A DNA stretch of 64,000 bases, from the NCBI RefSeq assembly GCF_014191985.1, contig NZ_JACHXI010000002.1, positions 124,001-188,000 on the forward strand, read 5' to 3'. This document shows, in pieces, positions 35,401 through 41,270 of the stretch. Origin of the DNA: Azomonas macrocytogenes. GTDB taxonomy: Bacteria; Pseudomonadota; Gammaproteobacteria; Pseudomonadales; Pseudomonadaceae. The stretch's first letter is position 1. Each line of letters starts with the position of its first letter. Position numbers and translations under genes: made by a program. The notes beneath the pieces were generated by a model. That model had not been told where the DNA came from, searched no databases, and saw nothing but the letters and a program-made list of their open reading frames with translations.

Positions 35401-35928
35401 TTATTGTTCCTTATCATCGAATTTATATTTTACAGCCAATTCCTGAGCTTCTTTAAGATGCATTTCCAATGTTGGCAGCGTAGATTTTACATATTGCTTG
35501 ACAGCTGCATTTTCGCCATCTCTTAGATATTCATCGTATAATTTTATGCTTTGCTCATGGATGGATATTTGGTTATTCACATAAGCTTTATCGAAGTTTT
35601 CACCATCGCGCCATTTTAGAATCATTGCCTTAGCTCTGTCCATTAATGTAGCATCATCCGATACTTCCAAATTATTTTCCCGAGCAAGCTGAGAAAGTTT
35701 TATCTTGTTTTTAGTGTGATCATCGATTGCTTTTTGAGCAAAACTCTTTATATCAGGAGTCGTGCTCTTTTGGAGAGCCAATTTTGCCGTTTCGATTTCA
35801 GCTATTACCTTGGCTGAAGCTTCATCAACGAAATCCTCCGTATCGACCGCAGCTATAGCCAGGTGAGAAGTCAAACCATATAGGAAAACAAAGAAGCCAG
35901 AAAATAATATTTTGGTTATATTTTTCAT
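35401..35928 (-). CDS. DUF4142 (ferritin-like) exported protein
   Basis: This 175-residue protein has a signal peptide (about 1-26) and a helical DUF4142 body: FVDEASAKVIAEIETAKLA, IKSFAQKAIDDHTK and YVNNQISIHEQSIKLYDEYL. Family members look like ferritin-like four-helix bundles and are linked to stress in Pseudomonas and rhizobia. Codon use is A+T-rich compared with the neighbouring core genes. ATG 35928 has AAGGAAA upstream; the longer frame to 36006 would bury the signal peptide. Confidence 0.82.
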   Translation of the reverse strand: MKNITKILFSGFFVFLYGLTSHLAIAAVDTEDFVDEASAKVIAEIETAKLALQKSTTPDIKSFAQKAIDDHTKNKIKLSQLARENNLEVSDDATLMDRAKAMILKWRDGENFDKAYVNNQISIHEQSIKLYDEYLRDGENAAVKQYVKSTLPTLEMHLKEAQELAVKYKFDDKEQ

Positions 35929-36591
35929 ACGATTTCCTTTTTTCAAAAATAACAAACAAGCTGTAATCAACACAGCACCATTGGCAATTAGCAATATAAC
36001 CGACACGGCAGTCGAATGCTGGTTGATTAATGAGACCTGAAATCATCACAAGCAGTTCAATCAAATAAACCAAAAACCTAATAGCTCGTATAAAACATTA
36101 CCCATGATGTTTTTACAAATAGCCACTTCATTAAGAGCTAGTCGAGCAGCGAAATAATCCCTTGACTTCTTTAGTAGAAAATAAACTTCAAGCATCAGTT
36201 CATGACGAAAAAAAACAGTGACGATCAGTTACTTTTGCTTAACTCCGTTTCGCTTGCCTGAGTTTTCCTAGAAAAACGCTTCAAGAGTTAGCTTCCGCAT
36301 CCTGACAGCCATAAAAAAGCAGTATTCTCTTTTTTATCGCATTATTTTTCGATAACTCAATAATCAAGCGGATTTTTCTCGAAAAAATAATAGTAACAAC
36401 AAAGGGATGGCAGAAAGCCTTGTGAAGTCATTGAACCAACTGTATGGCTCACTCTAACAGACCAACGGAATGAACCATCACTCTCGATCAAAAGTCGTTT
36501 GTACAAGCGTTATAAATATTTTTCAGCGTTAACAATAACGTGAAAAATGTTACATCGCTCGACAAACACATCTGATGTTAGGGGTATTATC
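35929..36591. other. A+T-rich 660-bp intergenic region
   Basis: I find no gene of believable coding quality. It contains a 9-bp inverted repeat (ATAAAAAAG 36311-36319 / CTTTTTTAT 36329-36337) and the long dyad at 36518-36548 listed separately. The strong A+T bias fits promoter DNA for the divergent DUF4142 and PA2169-like genes, or acquired DNA. Confidence 0.5.
36518..36548. promoter_or_regulatory. Long imperfect palindrome upstream of the PA2169-like gene
   Basis: ATTTTTCA-G-CGTTA (36518-36531) pairs with TAACG-TGAAAAAT (36536-36548) around ACAA. That is 13 base pairs with one bulged G, ending 43 bp before the start codon. It may be an operator or a 5'-leader hairpin. Confidence 0.55.
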
Positions 36592-37041
36592 ATGGACAAT
36601 AAATCTGTTATTTCCGTATTGAATGACCTCATCGAAACCAGTCTGGACGGTGAAAAAGGCTTCCAAGAATGTGCTGAAGACCTGAAAACCCCTGAATACA
36701 AAAGCAATTTGATTCGTCATGCTGAAGAGTGTCGCCAAGCGGCGCAAGAGCTTCAACAAACGGTTATATCGCTAGGTGGCGATCCGCAACGCAGCCCAAG
36801 TGTTTCAGGAGCCCTACATCGTGGCTGGATCGATTTTAAATCTGCTATCAGCGGCAAAGATGATGAAGCAATCCTGAATGAATGCGAACGTGGCGAAGAT
36901 GTGGCGATAAGCAGCTATAAGGATGCATTGGCTCAAGAACTACCCAGTGATGTGCGTTCCTTGGTTGAACGCCAATATCAGTGCGTGCAGCGCAGCCACG
37001 ATCAGGTTAAAGCCATGCGCGATTCAGCACGTGCTTATTGA
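36592..37041 (+). CDS. PA2169-family four-helix bundle protein (DUF2383)
   Basis: This 149-residue protein has no signal peptide. Helical landmarks are VISVLNDLIETSLDGEKGF, LIRHAEECRQAAQELQ and a second ferritin-like half with ILNECERGEDVAISSYKDAL. The Glu/His pattern resembles ferritin-like metal sites. DUF2383 proteins are stress- or stationary-phase-associated, with unknown reaction. ATG 36592 was chosen (AGGGG upstream). Confidence 0.85.
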   Translation: MDNKSVISVLNDLIETSLDGEKGFQECAEDLKTPEYKSNLIRHAEECRQAAQELQQTVISLGGDPQRSPSVSGALHRGWIDFKSAISGKDDEAILNECERGEDVAISSYKDALAQELPSDVRSLVERQYQCVQRSHDQVKAMRDSARAY

Positions 37042-37130
37042 TCCAGTACGACTTCATTACTAATACAGCCGCTGGCTTTAAATGAGCCAGCCAGGGTCTG
37101 TTGACGTGATGAACAACTGTCTTACCAGTC

Positions 37131-37176
37131 AAGCCGTGTGGATGGGCCCATCCCACGGCTTGCCTGTTTTTACGAT
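37131..37176 (+). terminator. Strong intrinsic terminator after the PA2169-like gene
   Basis: AAGCCGTG and GGATGGG pair with CCCATCC and CACGGCTT (37131-37161), with a single bulged T and almost no loop, then GCCTGTTTTTA. It lies 90 bp after the stop. Confidence 0.75.
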
Positions 37177-37318
37177 GGCGTTGAGAATTATTATCAGGCT
37201 TCGCATGCAGGTAACTACAACTACTAGTAATTACAGAGGATATTTTTCTGTTCATCCAGAAAGTCGGTAAAGAACCTATATAATTGCCAGTTCTGATTTA
37301 ACTGAAGCGAGATCAGTA

Positions 37319-37660
37319 GTGAGCCACCTGCCATCCTGCCCGAAATGCAATTCCGAATACACTTACGAGGACGGCACCCTGCTGATCTGCCCCGAGTGCG
37401 CCCATGAATGGTCTGCCGACGCCGCCGCAGAAGGTGATAGCAATGCCAAGGTGATCAAGGATGCCGTGGGTAACGTGCTGCAGGACGGCGATACTGTCAG
37501 CGTGATCAAAGATCTCAAGGTCAAGGGCTCGTCTCTGGTGGTCAAGGTCGGTACCAAAGTGAAGAACATTCGCTTGGTAAAGGGCGACCACGACATCGAT
37601 TGCAAGATAGACGGTATCGGCGCTATGAAACTAAAGTCGGAGTTTGTGAAGAAGGCCTGA
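37319..37660 (+). CDS. yjdM: YjdM/PhnA-type zinc ribbon protein
   Basis: This 113-residue protein has an N-terminal zinc ribbon (CPKC near 8-11, CPEC near 26-29) and a C-terminal SH3-like PhnA domain ([33 protein letters not shown]). It was once tied to phosphonate use; the current view is an uncharacterised small protein. The start codon is GTG at 37319, overlapping TAGTGAG. Confidence 0.93.
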   Translation: MSHLPSCPKCNSEYTYEDGTLLICPECAHEWSADAAAEGDSNAKVIKDAVGNVLQDGDTVSVIKDLKVKGSSLVVKVGTKVKNIRLVKGDHDIDCKIDGIGAMKLKSEFVKKA

Positions 37661-37673
37661 GCGACCGCGCCTC

Positions 37674-37706
37674 AATTGCTTCGCCTATACCGAAGCAATT
37701 TCTTCT
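37674..37706 (+). terminator. Intrinsic terminator after yjdM
   Basis: AATTGCTTCG (37674-37683) pairs perfectly with CGAAGCAATT (37691-37700) around CCTATAC, followed by TCTTCT. Confidence 0.7.
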
Positions 37707-37840
37707 GCTCGAATTTCTTTTATCAGCCGGTGAGCCTCTAGCCGGTTCTGCATTGGGCAGCCCAACCGGTCAGGATAACCACGCTCATAGGCAATAAGGT
37801 TATACGCCGTACTACATAGTAGACAAAAGGTCATCGCCAC

Positions 37841-38311
37841 ATGAGCACCGTCAGCAACATTCCCTACGACGCTCTTGAAGTAGGACAAAAAGCCAGCACT
37901 CATAGAATCATCGAAGAGCGCGACATATTGCTGTTTGCATCCTTGTCTGGGGATCGTAACCCCGTGCATCTCGATGCTGAGTACGCAGCCCGGACGATAT
38001 TCAAGGAGCGTATCGCGCATGGCATGCTGACTGGAACCCTGATCAGCGCGGCCATAGCCTGTGAGCTTCCTGGACCTGGCTCTATCTATCTCGCCCAGAA
38101 ACTGGAGTTTACTCGTCCAGTGAAAATCGGCGACACGCTAACTATCGAGCTGGAAATATTGGAAAAGCTTCCGAAATTTCGTGTCCGTATCGCTACACGC
38201 GTATTCAATCAGAAAGGGGAACAAGTAGTCGATGGCGAGGCGGAAGTTCTGGCACCACGCAAAAAGCAGGAAGTCGATCTGCCTGATTTACTGCCGGTTC
38301 GGATTGGTTAG
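37841..38311 (+). CDS. MaoC-like (R)-hydratase
   Basis: This 156-residue hot-dog fold protein has the hydratase 2 motif: Asp and His in SGDRNPVHLDAEYA, followed by RIAHGMLTGTLIS. It fits the PhaJ/MaoC family that hydrates enoyl-CoA to (R)-3-hydroxyacyl-CoA, feeding PHA or fatty acid metabolism. No PHA genes are adjacent. Confidence 0.88.
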   Translation: MSTVSNIPYDALEVGQKASTHRIIEERDILLFASLSGDRNPVHLDAEYAARTIFKERIAHGMLTGTLISAAIACELPGPGSIYLAQKLEFTRPVKIGDTLTIELEILEKLPKFRVRIATRVFNQKGEQVVDGEAEVLAPRKKQEVDLPDLLPVRIG

Positions 38312-38405
38312 TACTGAGGTGCCCGGACGATTTCTCTCACTGCATTGACTGCAGGCAACCGATATTTGAACGAGAATACTTACGCTTGCCTATATAGGCG
38401 ACCAT

Positions 38406-38428
38406 AAAAAAAGGCGACCGAAGTCGCC
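38406..38428 (-). terminator. Intrinsic terminator of microprotein gene 1 (UUCG loop)
   Basis: On the minus strand GGCGAC-TTCG-GTCGCC is followed by seven T residues (38412-38406). It lies 59 bp beyond the stop of the 22-codon gene. A near copy follows microprotein gene 2. Confidence 0.85.
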
Positions 38429-38487
38429 AATTGCCTTGCGTGCTCTTTTGCGTAGTTACGTACTATCGAATAATACGAATAAGCGAA

Positions 38488-38556
38488 TTATCTACCGAGA
38501 AAAGCAACCATTAGACATGCGGTTGTTACACTTGCAAATAGCATATTGATAGTCAC
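38488..38556 (-). CDS. 22-residue membrane microprotein, copy 1
   Basis: GTG start, 22 codons, TAA stop. GGAG is seven bases upstream. The product is one hydrophobic helix with charge only at the ends. It shares with copies 2 and 3 the same length, I-N at 3-4, F-A at 7-8, A-C-L at 13-15, L at 20 and R at 22; residues include VTTACLMVAF. The gene has its own Anr-type promoter and terminator. Three-way conservation of length, start context and residues argues it is translated. Function unknown: a small membrane regulator, an oxidase-like accessory peptide or a type I toxin-like peptide are all possible. Confidence 0.75.
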   Translation of the reverse strand: MTINMLFASVTTACLMVAFLGR

Positions 38557-38640
38557 AATCTTTCTCCGTTTCATTAACTTTGCGTTAGCAAGTCACTTAA
38601 GCTGTTGGATGTAACGATATAGAAATTCATCCTGGAAAAA

Positions 38641-38654
38641 TTGACTGGAATCAA
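38641..38654 (-). promoter_or_regulatory. Anr/FNR-type box and promoter of microprotein gene 1
   Basis: On the minus strand the box reads TTGAT-TCCA-GTCAA (one base off TTGAT-N4-ATCAA). A -10-like TATCGT lies at 38619-38614, 31 bases from the box centre, the class II FNR geometry (box at -41.5). The start codon is 85 bp from the box, exactly as for gene 2. A weaker box-like sequence is at 38691-38704. Confidence 0.7.
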
Positions 38655-38863
38655 AAACCATCAAGCATCATCCCCAAGGCTGGAGAAAAACTGACCTGAA
38701 TCAAAAGAATTAAAATTGGCTTAACGTTATTCAATTAATTTCCGAAAGGCTTTATTGGTGAACATCAAAATGTCACTGAATATCTGGTTTCGCTGATCGA
38801 GTAATCCGGCAGCGTGATCGAAGCCGGCTCGGCAACGCAAATAAAGCCAGAGTCCGCTTTTAG

Positions 38864-38989
38864 AGCCTGTTCAAAGTCTCGCGAGCTAAGGCCAGACAAG
38901 GCGAAAATGGCTGAGGAAGCGGACCGGGCTGGCGATCCAGGCCATTTTCAACGCGGTATGGCCAACGCGCAGCAGACTTTGAACAGGAT
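38864..38989. mobile_element. MITE-like palindromic element
   Basis: This 126-bp element has perfect 14-bp terminal inverted repeats CCTGTTCAAAGTCT (38866-38879) and AGACTTTGAACAGG (38974-38987). An inner pair GAAAATGGC / GCCATTTTC makes the whole unit fold into a long hairpin. It is G+C-richer than its surroundings. It has no coding capacity and resembles short palindromic repeats scattered in pseudomonads. It lies between microprotein genes 1 and 2. Confidence 0.75.
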
Positions 38990-39085
38990 CTTATTCCTTA
39001 CCAGCAACCCTCTGCCGATCTCTGCAGCCAGCACAGCCAACAACGATATCAGGCAGGAATCGATGCTTTACCATTATGCTTGCGC

Positions 39086-39109
39086 AAAAAAAAGACGACC
39101 GAAGTCGCC
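39086..39109 (-). terminator. Intrinsic terminator of microprotein gene 2 (UUCG loop)
   Basis: On the minus strand GGCGAC-TTCG-GTCGTC is followed by eight T residues. The one difference from the copy-1 stem creates a G-U pair only in minus-strand RNA (plus-strand RNA would have an A-C mismatch), confirming the direction of transcription. Confidence 0.85.
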
Positions 39110-39205
39110 TAATTGCCTTGCGTGCCCTTTATCTGTTACGGAAGCGAACCGAGCCAGCTTTCAGGTTTTATGCTCGATAAGAGAAATATATCCGCAACAA
39201 AAGAA

Positions 39206-39274
39206 TTATCGCTCAAGAACAGAGATCACCAAGCAGGCTATTATCAACCCAGCAAAAGTAAGATTGATGGCCAT
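39206..39274 (-). CDS. 22-residue membrane microprotein, copy 2
   Basis: ATG start, 22 codons, TAA stop. GGAGG (39287-39283) is eight bases upstream. The peptide is a single hydrophobic helix beginning MAINLTFAG, with IIACLVI in the middle and a C-terminal Glu-Arg. It matches copies 1 and 3 at I3, N4, F7, A8, A13, C14, L15, L20 and R22. A perfect Anr/FNR box lies 85 bp upstream and a UUCG-loop terminator downstream, giving a complete monocistronic unit. Confidence 0.82.
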   Translation of the reverse strand: MAINLTFAGLIIACLVISVLER

Positions 39275-39645
39275 GGTCTAATCCTCCAAAGGATTTAATT
39301 ATCTGTCTTTCGATTACCGCTACTGCATACAAAGATATAGAAATCTGACCTGAAAAAATTGATTAGGATCAAACGCACCATAAAGCATTCAAAAAAACCC
39401 ATCAAAATCGAATCCAGGGAATAATTCGAAAGATTCGGATATATAAATAGAATAAAAGTTATCCATACCTTTGTTTTACGTCTTGTTAAACGAAATCCGT
39501 ATGGAATAGATGCCTATGGTTGCCCACCTGAGTCACCGCCCATGCTTCGGGTACACCTATCGGTCTGCATGCACCTTTGCCTTCCTTCCATAAAAGCTCG
39601 GCCCGACCGGAACCCTGCATTCAGTCTCTGAGCCAAGACAAGCGA
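39275..39645. other. Spacer between microprotein genes 2 and 3
   Basis: A+T-rich, holding the leader and Anr-type promoter of gene 2 (to about 39375). Beyond that I see nothing of note; no terminator is apparent for gene 3 in 39541-39645. Confidence 0.45.
39359..39372 (-). promoter_or_regulatory. Perfect Anr/FNR box and promoter of microprotein gene 2
   Basis: TTGAT-N4-ATCAA is matched perfectly (read on the minus strand as TTGATCCTAATCAA). A -10-like TATCTT lies at 39337-39332, 31 bases from the box centre, so the box would sit at about -41.5. The 18 bases after the box run into CTATAT, at the same spacing as in copy 1. Confidence 0.8.
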
Positions 39646-39714
39646 TTACCTCGCAAGCAGAGCAATCACCAGGCAAGCTGCAGTTGCTCCTGCAAACGCC
39701 ACATTGATAACCAT
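39646..39714 (-). CDS. 22-residue membrane microprotein, copy 3
   Basis: ATG start, 22 codons, TAA stop, with GGAGG (39725-39721) six bases upstream. The peptide begins MVINVAFAGA, continues TAACLVIALL and ends in Arg, matching the other two copies at every conserved position. Unlike them it has no full Anr box; only half-sites (TTGAT near 39816, TTGAC near 39798) are visible, and no UUCG terminator is evident. It may be differently regulated or decaying at its ends. Confidence 0.78.
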   Translation of the reverse strand: MVINVAFAGATAACLVIALLAR

Positions 39715-40034
39715 AACGTACCTCCAGTGTCACCGACACGCGGCGGAAATGAGAGCGTTCGGTCTTTTGCCAAGGGTCATACTCAACAAGCTAGTCAAAG
39801 AAAATCGGCTTCGATCAACGAAAATGAAATTAGCCAGCAAGTATTTATAAATATGAGGAATGACAGCTATCTCGACAACACTGCGCTTACCGATGGGCTT
39901 GCAATATCCAGATGCTTGCCGGGGCAGGTTTTATCAAGGCCAATCTATAGGTATTCGATAGCACCGTGCAGGCAAACGGCTCCTATCCAGAGCGGATATA
40001 AGAATCTGGGCAACGCAGAGAGGAAGGATGGGGA
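39715..40034. other. Spacer between microprotein gene 3 and the alkB unit
   Basis: 320 bp without a convincing gene. It contains the ribosome-binding site of microprotein gene 3 and only degenerate Anr half-sites. Confidence 0.45.
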
Positions 40035-40205
40035 TCAACGCTTTTTCGGCTTGTTCCTGTCTTTCTTCTTTTTTGGTTTACCACTGGCAAGCGGTAGTGC
40101 CTGTTCGAACGCATTGCGCATGTCGTTCAGACGCTTGTCATGCGCATCGTGGATACGCTTGCTACGCTCGGTATTCAAATCGATCAGTTTGCCTTGGCTA
40201 CTCAT
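40035..40205 (-). CDS. Small basic hypothetical protein coupled to alkB
   Basis: 56 residues, highly charged, ending in a lysine/arginine-rich tail (KPKKKKDRNKPKKR), with a helical centre (NTERSKRIHDAHDKRLNDMRN landmarks, about 12-33). Its ATG overlaps the alkB stop (ATGA), which marks it as a real coupled gene. The tail suggests nucleic-acid binding; the family is not recognised. Confidence 0.7.
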   Translation of the reverse strand: MSSQGKLIDLNTERSKRIHDAHDKRLNDMRNAFEQALPLASGKPKKKKDRNKPKKR

Positions 40206-40813
40206 TGCTTGGACTCGGAATGGATCAGGCGGAAGGTCAGGTTCAGTCGTGCTGTATTGATCTTGCGAGTACGGGCGATCTGGTGTTGCCAATAATGCTG
40301 GGTAGAGCCGCTCATTACCAGCAGTGAACCGTGTTTGAGGATCAACGAATGCTGGATGCCTTTACTCTTCGTGCGCCGCAGATCGAAGCGCCGTTCGGCC
40401 CCGAGACTGAGGGACGCGATCAATGGATCGGCGCCCAACTCGGGCTCGTCATCGCTGTGCCAACCCATGGCGTCCTGTCCGTTGCGATAGAGGTTGAGCA
40501 ACACGCCATTGAAATTCCGTTGTAATTCGGCTTGCAGCCGCTTGCGCAGTTCATCGAGCGGTGCGATCCAGGGCAAGGGACTGTGCGCAAGCCCAGAATA
40601 GCAATAGCTCGCTTGTGGATCGCCATACCAGGCCACCAACCGCGGCACGGCATGTTCACGACCAAAACACCGTATTCGTGGTTGCGCCCAAGGCGTTTGG
40701 GCAACGATTTCAGCCAGCAATCCATCGGCCTCAACGGTACTCAGCCAGTCTGGAAAATAGGCCAGTTCGGCATTCGGCAACCGAATTCGTCCATCGCTAA
40801 AGACATCAGGCAT
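40202..40813 (-). CDS. alkB: AlkB-type 2-oxoglutarate/Fe(II) dioxygenase
   Basis: This 203-residue protein is of the AlkB2/3-like branch. Iron ligands lie in [11 protein letters not shown] (HxD) and the distal His in [10 protein letters not shown]. The 2-oxoglutarate Arg pair lies in RLNLTFR, and AERRFDLRR is the family strand. It repairs alkylated bases (1-methyladenine, 3-methylcytosine) by oxidative demethylation. It is translationally coupled to the small basic protein. Confidence 0.93.
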   Translation of the reverse strand: MPDVFSDGRIRLPNAELAYFPDWLSTVEADGLLAEIVAQTPWAQPRIRCFGREHAVPRLVAWYGDPQASYCYSGLAHSPLPWIAPLDELRKRLQAELQRNFNGVLLNLYRNGQDAMGWHSDDEPELGADPLIASLSLGAERRFDLRRTKSKGIQHSLILKHGSLLVMSGSTQHYWQHQIARTRKINTARLNLTFRLIHSESKQ

Positions 40814-40847
40814 TGAAAGTGCGCCGGAACAAGAGAAACATCAGGTT

Positions 40848-41174
40848 TCAGATTTTTATATCGATCCGGGTCCCTTGGCGCGGTATTTCCTCCATGGCGG
40901 CATCGACGCTTTCCGCTATTGGATTCTCCACCATATGCTCAGTGTGCCGATGACCCCGTTGCTCGTTCATATCGTCGGTCATTTCCTGCGATTGGTGCCT
41001 ACCCTGCGTCACAGCGCTTTGGGCAGCACTTTTCACCACGGGGGTGATCGGGGAAACTTCCGGTCGTGGCTTGCTGCTGTCCTGTTGGGCAGTGACGGGC
41101 AGCAGGCTGGATGGAATGGATGGCAGCATGGCTTCTCCCGATTGAAACCGCGTGCGATTGGGTATATCGACCAT
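40848..41174 (-). CDS. Hypothetical protein between alkB and rapA
   Basis: 108 residues, hydrophilic, no signal peptide, low-complexity N-terminal half rich in Ser, Pro and Gln, with a possible amphipathic C-terminal helix. The same slot beside rapA is occupied by a hypothetical gene in P. aeruginosa (from memory). It is divergent from rapA, only 96 bp away. Function unknown. Confidence 0.55.
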   Translation of the reverse strand: MVDIPNRTRFQSGEAMLPSIPSSLLPVTAQQDSSKPRPEVSPITPVVKSAAQSAVTQGRHQSQEMTDDMNEQRGHRHTEHMVENPIAESVDAAMEEIPRQGTRIDIKI

Positions 41175-41270
41175 GAAAAGCTGTTACCTGCTCGAGTATT
41201 CGGCAAGTGGCGTCGCCCAGCCAGCAGCATTCCGCTACCATATCAGCCTTTTCCATGTCGGGAGGCATGC

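Noticed and set aside
39790-39820. Possible Anr box for microprotein gene 3
   Set aside because: Only isolated half-sites (TTGAC, TTGAT) are present; no second half at the right spacing and no -10 at the matching distance.
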